Origin: Streptomyces uncialis
Lineage (GTDB): Bacteria > Actinomycetota > Actinomycetes > Streptomycetales > Streptomycetaceae
Length of the DNA: 64,000 nt
Direction: 5' to 3'
Assembly: GCF_001905345.1 (NCBI RefSeq)
Contig: NZ_LFBV01000007.1
Coordinates: 1-64,000 of the forward strand
The notes under the pieces are model-generated. The model had not been told where the DNA came from. It was given only the letters and a program-made list of their open reading frames with translations, and did not search any database. A program made the translations under genes and the position numbers. Position 1 is the first letter of the stretch. Every line of letters begins with the position of its first letter. Below, in pieces: positions 47,801 through 52,679 of the stretch.

Positions 47801-50665
47801 CTGATCGGTGCCGGTGAACTGTTCGACACCGCGCTGGCCTTCGAGAACTATCCGACCGGCGGGGGCGCCGTCCGGGTGGGCCAGGCCGACACGGCCGTCC
47901 GGATGGAGCAGGCCAGGGACGGGATGCACTATCCGATCGGCCTGGTGGCTGCCGCCCACCCCGACGGGATGGGGCTACGACTGGTCCACCGTGCCGACCT
48001 GATCGCCCCGGCCCGGGCGGAGCAGATCGTGACCTGGATCTGCGACGCGCTGGAATCGATGGCAGCCGATCCGGGCCAGCCGGTCGATCGGGTCACCGGG
48101 CACCGGGACGGGGCCCGGGCCGTGGTGTCCGGTCCGTCTGCGGACTCGCCCGACCGCGATCCGATCGACGTCTTTGCCGGCCATGTGGCCAAGACCCCCG
48201 ACGCCCCGGCTGTGACCGGCCAGGGTCGGACCTTCTCCTACGCCGAACTCGACGCGTGGTCCGACCGGCTGGCGCGGGCCTTCGTGGCGGCGGGGGCCGG
48301 TGTGGAGGTCACAGTGGCTGTGCGGCTGGAGCGCACGCCCCGGATGGTCGCCGCGCTGCTCGGTGTCCTGAAGGCCGGTGCTGCGTACGTGCCGCTCGAC
48401 CACAGGTTCCCCACCGCACGGATACGGACCGTCCTGGCCGAGTCGCGCGCCGCGCTGCTGCTCGCCGACGGTGAAGGGGCGACGGACTTCGGCATCCCGG
48501 TCATCGATCCGGCCATGGTCGTGCCGCCCGGCGATGACGTCAGGTTCCCCGCCGTGCCGGTACGAGCCATGGCCTACGTCATGTCCACCTCGGGCTCGAC
48601 CGGCCGTCCCAAGGCCGTGGCCGTGTCCCGCCGGGAGCTCACCTGGATCGCCGGTGAGGAGGGCTTCCGCGCGCCGCGCCGGGCGCTCGTGCACAGTCCG
48701 CTCGCCTTCGACGCGTCTACCGCGGAGATCTGGGGCACTCTGCTCAACGGCGGCTGCCTCGTCCTCTCTCCGCCCGGTGACCTGGACACCGTCACGCTCG
48801 CCCGCGTCATCCGCGACGAGCGGGTCACGTGGGCGTGTTTCACTCCTGTCCTGTTCCGGACGCTGGTCGAGGACGAGCCGTCGTGCTTCGAGGGCCTGCG
48901 GGAAGTGCTCCTCGGAGGCGACGTCGTTCCGCCCGCCGCCGCACGGGAGGTGCTGCGGCGCAATCCCGGCCTGTCCCTCGCCAACGGATACGGCCCGGCT
49001 GAGACCACGGTGTTCGTCACGGCCCACCGGATGCGCTCCGCCGGAACAGTCGGCGCGGCCGTGCCCATCGGGCTGCCGTTGCCCGGCATCCGGATTCACC
49101 TCCTGGACGACGTCCTTCGACCGGTACCCGGGGGAACCGTCGGCGAGGTCTACGTCGCGGGCGACGGAGTCGGCCGCGGCTACGTGGGGCAGGCGGGCCT
49201 GACCGCGACCCGGTACGTCGCCGAGCCGGGTGGGTCCGGCGGACGCGCCTACCGCACCGGTGACCTGGCGCGTCTGAACTCCGACGGTCTGCTGGAGTTC
49301 GCCGACCGCGCCGACACCCAGGTCAAGATCCGGGGGTTCCGGGTCGAACCGGGCGAGGTCGAGTCCGTCCTGGCCACCCACCCCGGTGTCGCACACAGCG
49401 TCGTGGTTGTCTCCCACGAGGCGCCGACGGGTCCGCGTCTGGTGGCGTACGCCGTGCCGTCGGCCGGACACCGGCCGGACGCTGCCGAACTGACCCGTTT
49501 CGCCCAGGGTCTGCTGCCCACCTACCTGGTGCCGTCGGCCGTCGTGGTCCGGGACTCGCTGCCGGTGACGGCCAACGGCAAGGTCGACCGCGCCGCGCTC
49601 GGCGTGGTGGCGCCCGTCCTGCGGGCGCGCACAGCTCCGGCGAACCGGGTGGAAGAAGTGCTGTGCGAGCTGTACCGCGAGGTACTGGGCGTGTCCGAGG
49701 TCGGCACCGATGACGACTTCTTCGACCTCGGTGGCGATTCCCTGCTCGCGATGCGGCTGATCGGCCGGGTCCGGCGCCGGCTCGGTGGTGCGCCGACCAT
49801 CAGAGACCTGTTCCTCACCCCCACGGTCGCCGGATTCGCCCGTCGGCACATCCTGGGCGGCGGGATCGCGCAGGACGCCGCCTTCGAGGTCCTCTTGCCC
49901 CTGCGCCCCCAGGGGACTGCGGCGCCGGTCTTCTGCCTGCCCCCGGCGAGCGGGCTCGGCTGGCGCTACTCGGGTTTGATCCGGGTGCTGTCGCACACCG
50001 CGCCGATCCACGCCCTGCAGGCTCCCGGATACAGCGACGACGGCCCGCTGCCGGGATCCGTGGCGGAACTCGCCGCCGACTACGCGACCCGGATCAGGAA
50101 GACCGCACCGGGCCCTTACCGGCTCGTCGGCTGGTCCTTCGGTGGAATCGTCGCCCATGAGGTCGCGACGAGGCTCCTCCGGGCGGGGGAGGACGTGGAA
50201 CTGCTGGCCGTACTCGACGCCGCACCGGCAGCGGGGCTGGTGACCGGGTCGCCCGACGGTGTGACCATCCTCCGGACCCTGCTGGAGACGGTCGGTGATC
50301 TGCCCGACCGGCTGCCTGACGGGATGACGGCGGAGGAGGCGGAGACTCTGCTGCGCGAGCACGACAATCCGATGGTGGCCCTGCTGGGCGAGCGGTCGCA
50401 GCGGCTGGTGCAGGTCTCCCGGAACTTCACCGAGCTGGCTGCATCGCATACTCCGAGCACCTTCGACGGCAACATGGCCTTCTTCCCCGCCGTCCGCGGT
50501 CACGGTGTGAACCGCCTGACCGAGGACAGCTGGCGGCCGCATGTCACGGGGACGATCACCACCTATCCGATCGACTGCGAGCACCAGCAGATGCTCGATG
50601 GCGCACCGCTACGTGAGATCGGCCGTGTCCTGCGGGCGGTCCTCGACGACGGGGCACCCGCGTGA
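32828..50665 (+). CDS. NRPS2: five modules with N-methyltransferase, A-less module and terminal TE
   Basis: A 5945-residue synthetase. The start at 32828 overlaps the NRPS1 stop by one base (TGATG). The same frame opens 37 codons earlier, but that part lies inside NRPS1. Order: C-A-T (Ser), C-A-MT-T (N-methyl-Gly), C-[A relic]-T, C-A-T-E, C-A-T-TE. Pockets: DVWHVSFVDK, DIVQLGLVWK, none, DVGTLLVVAK, DAACLGGVFK. The first and last C domains begin with (S/T)PLQEG(I/L)LFH and follow E domains, so they are of the type that accepts D-residues. The C-terminal thioesterase (GWSFGG, Ser about 5770) releases the chain by hydrolysis or cyclisation. It is the last enzyme of the line. The stop overlaps the next thioesterase gene (GTGA). 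Confidence 0.95.
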   Translation: MDRSGVVDVLPLSPLQEGILFHAQLGDGQADPYVVQLVLALDGPIRADGLRHAAERILTRHQNLRAAFLSQREGAPIQVVPRRVEVAWQQHDLSALPLPERETELARLLQEDREAGFDLARPPLIRFALVRLAPDAHRFVVTNHHILLDGWSGPLMLRDLFSVYAADGDDSHLPAVTPYREYLRWLSERDRDAARQVWGEVLSGLDGGTLVAAPGIGRAAARSSRHEHVTVQLPPQVTDALRETAKGLRVTVSTAVHTAWALLLARLTGRVDLVFGSVVSGRPPVLPGIETMVGLLINTVPVRVRLDPAESLGELAARVQREQSALADHQYLGLSELHRPAGATELFDTAVVFENYPVDRDGVQSVLDGVRVSVESAEDAMHYPLSLGASLRGSALELRVMHRTDVFDTERARAIADGLVDLLGELATRPGVAVARTDTPFRAETALALTHARGSATDLAATDLPSLIEAQAARTPHAVAVVAEDTALTYAELDAWADRLAGHLLRRGAGPERTVAVALPRSAELVVALYAVHKTGAAYLPIDPGYPAERIAFMLADAEPAVVLDDPSEVRASRAGTGSAPPRTLWPDSPAYVIHTSGSTGLPKGVVVSHAAILNRLRWMQDTYGLRADDRVLQKTPSSFDVSVWELFWPLITGATLVLARPEGHKDARYLAEFIQEQRITTAHFVPSMLQMFLEEPAASGCSSLRLVVCSGEALPVELAASFRRTLGAELANFYGPTEAAVDVTAWDVCDDTVPIGRPGWNTQAHVLDPYLRPTLPGVPGELHLAGAQLARGYLGRPGLTAERFVANPWTPGERMYRTGDLVRRRADGILEFLGRTDDQVKIRGFRVELREVESVLARHPGLRRAVVVAHGQELAAYLLAQPDTDISAVRESASTVLPEYMVPSSFTILDEIPIGPSGKVDRRALPAPHRPHSAGRRPRNPREAILCDLFAEVLGLAGTGIDDDFFAHGGHSLLATRLVNRIRATLGVEVALRQLFETPTVAGLATVLDPAAATRPSLRPVPRPERIPLSFAQRRLWFINQLEGRSPTYNIPVVLNLGGMLDTEALRAAMADVMLRHESLRTVFPSHDGLPHQVVLAPDAVEPQLTVAAVDPDALDDAVRAAVDHTFDLTAEPPLRAWAFTSRASTEDHVLILLLHHIAGDGSSLNPLLGDLATAYAARRDGARPDWAPLPVQYADYALWQHQMFGDGEDTDSLIGRQVTFWTTVLDGAPVELDLPTDRPRPAVASYRGATVDFTLDADLHTELADLARTGRATLFMVLQAAFAALLTRLGAGTDIPLGTPVAGRTDNALDRLVGFFVNTLVLRCDTSGNPAFRQLLARVRATDLDAYAHQDLPFEHLVETMNPARSLAGNALFQVMFALQNVDGVTVDLPGLTAQPRPVPARNAKFDLFVSVAERRTAEGGPDGLYGTVEYASDLFDRETVEQLVAWYGEFLRTVVRDPATPIEQVEFLSPAEQHDLLVTRNRTDRPLPAHFLHERFQQQAAATPDAPAVRCGRDELTYAQLNARSNRLARELIAHGVGPEQVVALAVPRSVDMVVALLAVQKAGGVYLPMDPTHPAERLEFLLGDARPTLLITTPDIAPRLPAGNTPMFVLGDPSAERALSGRDASDPADEDRVAPILPDNASYIIYTSGSTGRPKGVVISYRSIINNLTGFAERFPMSSDDCTLAVATVAFDIVAVDVYLPLLHGGRVVIAESEAVRHPATLAELAVRHDATVLQATPSLYRTLLAHAPEGLREMRLLVGGETLGAGLAERMRAVGSSVVNLYGPTETTVWSTLAEVGDSRTVADGPPPVGSQTQNVRMYVLDPSLRPVPVGVTGELYIAGTGLGRGYLNRRSLTAQRYVADPLGEPGSRMYRTGDLVRWRRAGGLNFVGRADDQVKVRGFRIELGEVEAALSRQDNVVEATVLADETGDGERTLVGYVVPGTAWSAGRDEPEENDQVSSWRDLYDSLYADQVADGGFWEDFTVWQSSYDGRHLPLAEMTQWRSAAVDQVLRLKPRRVLEIGVGNGLLLSRLAPQCEAYWGTDFSPSVIAELGERLRARGEDRPGIALRVQSADDVSGLPRDFFDTIVLNSVVQYFPHAGYLTDVVHKCLDLLVPGGRVVLGDIRNLRLLRCLQTAVAVGQLTDAADTSSVRALVEQKVAAEEELLLAPDFFVALARTSPDIAGVDIRLKRGRFDNELSRYRYEVVITKAPAAPAPVEDLPRMGWADLGSTGAVAGALLDAPRGLRVTDVPNGRLLAEHDALRELRSGSGTARVLAALRAEAGGVDPEDLHDVGAAHGFQVVTTWSGQGRDDCFDAVFLPAHADATVQAYTGDPAWDSLQAHANSPARTRRLRGFSDRLRTGLRRWLPDYMIPAAFVVLDELPLNANGKLDRNALPKPDFAVLSSGRPPRTPREQVLCELFAEVLGVPEVTIDDNFFELGGHSLLATRLVSRIRSVTGIEMPIRRVFEGPTVAALCERLEARTPARPLLVPMPRPACVPLSFAQLRLWFLNRFDTSSPGYNLPTVLRLSGNLDRDALHEALCDLVARHETLRTVFPEQDGEPSQIVRPAERARPQFPVVATHPDALPEALAAAGRVPFDVTTDLPLRATLFALDDHEHVLLLVLHHIAADGWSVGPLARDLAEAYRARVRDEAPDWSDLPVQYADYALWQRTVLGSPDDPGSVLSRQLVHWRRALAAAPAEVPLPTDRPRAQDSTPAGERLSFELRADLHARLLDLARAHRASLFMVLQSAVAALLTRVGAGTDVLLGSAIAGRTDTATEDLVGFFVNTQVLRVDTSGDPEFGELIGRARQAALAAYDNQDLPFEHLVEALNPDRSLARHPLFQVMMVLQNAPRTELSLPSVRITGEPLDVGAVNFDLGFNLAERDPVAGRPAGVAGMVEYRSDLFDRATVERLVERLRRLLETVAADPSVRIGVVDLTAGDALDGHLAPVPAAREINLARIEEVLAEHDDVQQVAAVLHHDTEAGRQTVAVHVIAEDGHALDVDRLRAFAARWLPEHLVPTEYTVAPAPAVRPPAPRLAMDVTPPATPRQETLCALFAEVLERPSVGVDEDFFALGGHSLLAVRLIGRVRDALGVGLPIRQLFEATTVRALDTVLDDRAAARPRVAPVTRPTRVPLSFAQQRLWVLDRLEGPSATYNIPFALRLRGPLDATALQAALSDVVDRHEVLRTVIDSDHGVPCQRILPVDDIWPGLTVGHVAPDALAAELAAASAHAFDLAEEPPLRARLFRIAPEDHVLSVVLHHIAGDGGSLEPLATDLSTAYAARKRSVAPDWPPLPVQYADYTMWQRALLGDENDPDSMIAQQIRYWGDTLAELPEELPLPTDRPRPEAAGHQGELVEYTVCADTHRLLAELAARHGVTLFMVMHAALAAVLTRHGAGTDVPIGTPVAGRDDSALDPMIGFFANTLVLRTDTSGDPDFTTLLDRVRQTDLAAYSHQDVPFERLVDVLGAERSMARNPLVQVMLAFDQYGASPLRLDEIRVSAQLTGHVAAKYDLAVNVAERRGAAREYEGLAGALELATDLFDRRTGEELAARLVLFLDQVAADPTLRIGAARLEPATEQLPWNDTDRPVPVEHALAAFERHVPHRLDDDAVVCGADRISYQELNERANRLAHRLITRGIGAEQIVALHLPQSVDLIVALLAVLKSGAAYMPVDPDYPAERMRLLFDRASPALVLAKGDTGPADAPVLDPAEHLPDLPAHDPTDADRLRPWSPDHPAYLIHTSGSTGTPRGVLVTHRGLPGLALSLADAYQVGPGSRVLEFASPGFDVATGDILFALSSGAALVLLDTDRVTAAADLADLVARHGVTHTTLTPTVAARIRPGTLPEGFVLALGSETVPGSLVDRWASSCRVLNVYGPTECTVASTITGALAGDGVPPLGRPLANTKAYVLDPALRPVLPGMVGELYLSGPGLARGYRGEPAATVGRFVADPYGAPGVRMYRTGDMVRRHRNDELEFIGRTDGQVKIRGHRVELGEVEQALLGHPAVRAAAAATFSTPAGPRLAGYIVAEPGGASVAELRGWLAERVPDHLVPTALVPVDALPFTAHGKVDRAQLPAPTTAAAPSAGRAPGRTPVTAYERVLCRLISDLLGQPDLPADGHFFELGGDSILAIQLVSRAAREGLSLTPRDVFTHPVIAELAAVAASGRPTPAPVPDPGRGPVPLTPAMHWLRELGDDIAGFEQSVTVPVPAGLDRRHVTAALQAVLDHHDALRMRLSRDDDTGLWALDIPEPGAVDAQDLLVVADTTGLSGDALRELAAQSVGAARDRLDPDRGLMLAAVLLPGEPGAPGLLSLTAHHLVVDAVSWRILSGDLDQALTASAEDRTVELAPVGTSFKRWAERLVAAATDRSRLTEVRYWTDVLRTCDPALGDRPLDPFEDTVATTGSILRTARAGTTAPLLTDAPAAFHGRVPDVLLTALALAVGEWRKRRGIPATSAVLLDVEGHGRVEQDGLDLTRTVGWFTTLHPVALDPGALEWADVRRGAPDVGSAVKRVKERLRSVPDSGLGFGLLRYLNPQSMPLLARAGTPQICVNYLGRMTGPADSAPATTPRETAARAVAHTVALDTMIRDTPEGPRLVANWTWPAGVLAERDVEDLADLWFEALEGIVVHAHGATATRSPSDFPLVDLAQQQVDWIERTWPALSDVLPVTPLQEGLLFHALLDGPDREHDDPYVVQSVLALPEELDSDALRQAVQTVVERHDALRAAFVQTPDGPPVQVIAGQAAVPWKEAAAADAAELAALAAEERRAGFDLAAPPLIRMLLVRLAQEEHRLVMTHHHILLDGWSLPLLLRELFAAYRTAGDEARLPTVTPHRAFASWLVGQDREAAREAWRAALSGVDSCRVAPGSGEPAGPRQEVRRQLPARVATLVQETARALGVTTSAMVHVAWGLVLGRLTGRRDVVFGSVVSGRSPAVPGIESMIGCFINTLPVRLTARSAETVADSLRRFQAEQAALGEAHHLGLAEVHRLIGAGELFDTALAFENYPTGGGAVRVGQADTAVRMEQARDGMHYPIGLVAAAHPDGMGLRLVHRADLIAPARAEQIVTWICDALESMAADPGQPVDRVTGHRDGARAVVSGPSADSPDRDPIDVFAGHVAKTPDAPAVTGQGRTFSYAELDAWSDRLARAFVAAGAGVEVTVAVRLERTPRMVAALLGVLKAGAAYVPLDHRFPTARIRTVLAESRAALLLADGEGATDFGIPVIDPAMVVPPGDDVRFPAVPVRAMAYVMSTSGSTGRPKAVAVSRRELTWIAGEEGFRAPRRALVHSPLAFDASTAEIWGTLLNGGCLVLSPPGDLDTVTLARVIRDERVTWACFTPVLFRTLVEDEPSCFEGLREVLLGGDVVPPAAAREVLRRNPGLSLANGYGPAETTVFVTAHRMRSAGTVGAAVPIGLPLPGIRIHLLDDVLRPVPGGTVGEVYVAGDGVGRGYVGQAGLTATRYVAEPGGSGGRAYRTGDLARLNSDGLLEFADRADTQVKIRGFRVEPGEVESVLATHPGVAHSVVVVSHEAPTGPRLVAYAVPSAGHRPDAAELTRFAQGLLPTYLVPSAVVVRDSLPVTANGKVDRAALGVVAPVLRARTAPANRVEEVLCELYREVLGVSEVGTDDDFFDLGGDSLLAMRLIGRVRRRLGGAPTIRDLFLTPTVAGFARRHILGGGIAQDAAFEVLLPLRPQGTAAPVFCLPPASGLGWRYSGLIRVLSHTAPIHALQAPGYSDDGPLPGSVAELAADYATRIRKTAPGPYRLVGWSFGGIVAHEVATRLLRAGEDVELLAVLDAAPAAGLVTGSPDGVTILRTLLETVGDLPDRLPDGMTAEEAETLLREHDNPMVALLGERSQRLVQVSRNFTELAASHTPSTFDGNMAFFPAVRGHGVNRLTEDSWRPHVTGTITTYPIDCEHQQMLDGAPLREIGRVLRAVLDDGAPA
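32850..35850 (+). other. NRPS2 module 5 (C-A-T), serine pocket
   Basis: C domain begins LPLSPLQEGILFH with NHHILLDGWS, the type found after E domains. The A domain reads FDVSVWELF, TAHFVPS, VVCSGEA, NFYGPTEAAVD. Pocket DVWHVSFVDK closely matches the serine code DVWHxSLxDK. T serine in HGGHSLLAT (His where Leu is usual). Confidence 0.8.
35910..40290 (+). other. NRPS2 module 6 (C-A-MT-T), sarcosine
   Basis: C domain HHIAGDGSS. The A pocket DIVQLGLVWK matches the glycine code DILQLGLxWK. An N-methyltransferase (about 38700-39480) is inserted between A8 and A10, with SAM motif VLEIGVGNGLLLSRLAP, then VVQYFPHAGYL and LVPGGRVVLGDIR. A resumes with LPLNANGKLDR. The product should be N-methylglycine. 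Confidence 0.85.
40330..42200 (+). other. NRPS2 module 7 (C-[A relic]-T), no adenylation domain
   Basis: The C domain is intact (HHIAADGWS). It is followed by only about 85 residues (from about 41700) resembling the small C-terminal part of an A domain: IEEVLAEHDDVQQVAAVLHH, then LRAFAARWLPEHLVPTEYT. Core motifs A1 to A8 and the catalytic A10 Lys (NGK) are absent. A normal carrier follows (DFFALGGHSLLAVRL). The module cannot activate its own residue and must be loaded in trans. Confidence 0.85.
42240..46790 (+). other. NRPS2 module 8 (C-A-T-E), unassigned pocket, D-residue
   Basis: C domain HHIAGDGGS. The A domain reads FDVATGDIL, THTTLTPT, LALGSETV, NVYGPTECTVA. Pocket DVGTLLVVAK matches no code I know. 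T is of the GGDSILA type. The E domain has HHLVVDAVSWRIL (Ala for Gly at the motif end), VEGHGR, FGLLRYL and VNYLGRM. Confidence 0.75.
46820..50640 (+). other. NRPS2 module 9 and thioesterase (C-A-T-TE)
   Basis: C domain begins LPVTPLQEGLLFH with HHHILLDGWS, as expected after an E domain. A pocket DAACLGGVFK (FDASTAEIW, WACFTPV, NGYGPAETTVF) suggests a neutral side chain; the residue is unassigned. T is GGDSLLAM. The type I thioesterase (from about 49900) has LVGWSFGG and a late His in CEHQQML. Confidence 0.75.
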
Positions 50666-51423
50666 GCGCCCGCGCGATGTCCCGGCACCTCGTGCTGGGT
50701 GCCGCGGACGCCCCGCACCGTGTGGTGCTGCTGCACTACGCGGGCGGGTCGGCCGCGTCGCTGCTGCCGCTGGCCCGGCACCTGCCGGAAACCTGCGGCG
50801 TCGTCCTGCTGGAACTCAACGACCGCAGCGATCCGGCACGCACCTTCACAGAAGCGGTGACCCTGCTCCAGCCGGAGTTCGAGGCGCTGCTCGACCGCCC
50901 CACCATCGTCTTCGGCCACAGCATGGGTGCGTTGCTGGCCCATGCGCTGGTCGAGGCCTTGCCGGACCGTTGTCGGCGCCTGGTTTCCGGTGTCGTGCTC
51001 TCCGGTTCCCGCTCGCCCACGACGAGGAGCAGACTCGCGACCTTCCCGCCGACGGCGTTCACCGCCCGGTCCCGGGCGGCGCTGAGGGACGACATGGTTC
51101 GGTACGGCGGCTGCCCTCCGGAACTGTTCGCCGACACGGAGCTGGTGGACCTGGCCGTGACGGCCCTCGGCCACGACATGCAGCTCATCGACACGTACTC
51201 CGCGCCGGTCCGCCGCGGCGGACAGCACGACGCCACGGAATACCACATCTGGTACGGCGAGGACGACGACGAGGCGAACGCGCACGAAGCCCGGCTGTGG
51301 GCCGACGACGTGCCGCGCCCGCCCCACCGGCGGGGCTATCCCGGCGGCCACTTCTATCTGCTGGAACACACAGAGGCCGGCCAGGAGTTGCGCCGCCTCG
51401 CCGCAGGGATTGGATGGACATGA
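50662..51423 (+). CDS. Type II thioesterase (Ser nucleophile)
   Basis: A 253-residue alpha/beta hydrolase starting with GTG that overlaps the NRPS2 stop (GTGA). The nucleophile elbow is the canonical GHSMG (Ser87), with a late Asp region (YGEDDDEAN) and His (PGGHFYLLEH). The N-terminal LLHYAGGSAASLLPLARHLP is typical. Such enzymes remove wrong acyl groups or acetyl from carrier domains and keep the assembly line running. It contrasts with the shuttle-like homologue at the start of the operon, whose nucleophile is Cys. Confidence 0.88.
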   Translation: MSARAMSRHLVLGAADAPHRVVLLHYAGGSAASLLPLARHLPETCGVVLLELNDRSDPARTFTEAVTLLQPEFEALLDRPTIVFGHSMGALLAHALVEALPDRCRRLVSGVVLSGSRSPTTRSRLATFPPTAFTARSRAALRDDMVRYGGCPPELFADTELVDLAVTALGHDMQLIDTYSAPVRRGGQHDATEYHIWYGEDDDEANAHEARLWADDVPRPPHRRGYPGGHFYLLEHTEAGQELRRLAAGIGWT

Positions 51424-52679
51424 CACGAGACCTCTACGAGCTGGGCGAGATCCCCCCGCTGGGGGAGGTGCCCCATCACATGTACGCCGCGCTGATCCGC
51501 CCGGAGCGCTACGGCCTGCCGCAGGACGCGATCAAGATCGAGGTCGTCGAGGTGCCGCCGGTGGGACCCGGCCAGGTGCTGGTGATGGTGATGGCGGCCG
51601 GCATCAACTACAACGGCGTCTGGGCCAGTCTGGGCACACCCGTGGACGTGATCGCCGCCCGGCAGAAACAGGGCGACCCGCACGGTTTCCACATCGCGGG
51701 CTCCGAGGGATCGGGGGTGGTCTGGGCGACCGGCGAGGGCGCCACCCGGTTCCGCGCCGGCGAGCACGTCGTGTTCGGCGGGCTGAAGTGGGATGAGCGG
51801 GCGGACGACATCAGGCTCGGCACGGATCCTGCTGTCTCCCGCTCCCAGCGGGCCTGGGGGTACGAACTCAACTTCGGCACCTTCGCCCAGTTCACCGTGG
51901 TCGACGAGTATCAGCTGCACCCCAAGCCGGAACGGCTCACCTGGGAGGAGGCCAGCTGCTTCCTTGCCGGTGGTGCCACCGCGTACCGCCAGCTGTGCGG
52001 ATGGCCGCCGCACACGGTCCGGCCGGGCGATCCGGTCCTGGTGTGGGGCGGCTCGGGCAGTCTCGGCTCCATGGCGATCCAGATCGTCGATCTGCTCGGC
52101 GGCGTGCCCATCGCGGTGGTGTCGGCCGAGGAGAAGGCCGAGCACTGCCTCCGGCTGGGTGCCCGAGGCGTGATCAACCGTACCCAGTTCGACCACTGGG
52201 GCAGGCTGCCGGACCACACCGACACCGCCGCGTACCAGGACTGGCTCAGCGGTGTCCGTGCCTTCGGCCGCGGGATCTGGGACGTGCTCGGCGAGCGTCG
52301 CTCGCCCCGCATCGTCCTTGAGCACCCGGGGCAGGACACCCTGCCGACATCGCTGTACGTCTGCGACAACGGCGGGATGGTGGTCACCTGTGCTGGGACC
52401 AGCGGCTACAACGGTGACGTGGACCTGCGCTTCCTGTGGATGTTCCAAAAGCGCCTGCAGGGGTCGCACTGCGCCAATGCCCGGGAGTCACGGGAGGTCA
52501 CCAACCTGGTCGCGGCGGGCAGACTCGACCCCTGCCTGAGCCGCACGGCACCGTTCGGTGACATCGCCGAGCTGCACCGGCTCATCTACGAGAACGCCCA
52601 TCCGCCGGGCAACATGTCCGTGCTGGTGAACGCTCCCGAGCCGGGGATGACCGTCCTGCCTGGCGAGGTGGTGAGATGA
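51414..52679 (+). CDS. ccr: Crotonyl-CoA carboxylase/reductase homologue
   Basis: A 421-residue MDR-type enoyl-CoA reductase. The ATG at 51414 is chosen because AGGG lies 5 bases upstream; an ATG at 51420 is the alternative. It has the Rossmann site WGGSGSLGSMAIQ and the CCR signatures EHPGQDTLPTSLYVC and FQKRLQGSHCAN. Residues that hold CO2 in carboxylating members are mostly kept: Asn67 (GINYNGVW), Glu151 (WGYELNFG) and His352 (GSHCAN). Tyr150 replaces the usual Phe before the Glu. The reaction is NADPH-dependent reduction of a 2-enoyl-CoA, with or without carboxylation to a 2-alkylmalonyl-CoA. It is followed with a 4-base overlap by a racemase-like gene. No PKS domain that would use the product is in the window. 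Confidence 0.85.
   Translation: MDMTRDLYELGEIPPLGEVPHHMYAALIRPERYGLPQDAIKIEVVEVPPVGPGQVLVMVMAAGINYNGVWASLGTPVDVIAARQKQGDPHGFHIAGSEGSGVVWATGEGATRFRAGEHVVFGGLKWDERADDIRLGTDPAVSRSQRAWGYELNFGTFAQFTVVDEYQLHPKPERLTWEEASCFLAGGATAYRQLCGWPPHTVRPGDPVLVWGGSGSLGSMAIQIVDLLGGVPIAVVSAEEKAEHCLRLGARGVINRTQFDHWGRLPDHTDTAAYQDWLSGVRAFGRGIWDVLGERRSPRIVLEHPGQDTLPTSLYVCDNGGMVVTCAGTSGYNGDVDLRFLWMFQKRLQGSHCANARESREVTNLVAAGRLDPCLSRTAPFGDIAELHRLIYENAHPPGNMSVLVNAPEPGMTVLPGEVVR

Noticed and set aside
50541..51413. N-terminal extension of the CCR gene
   Set aside because: It overlaps the type II thioesterase gene completely and is low-complexity.
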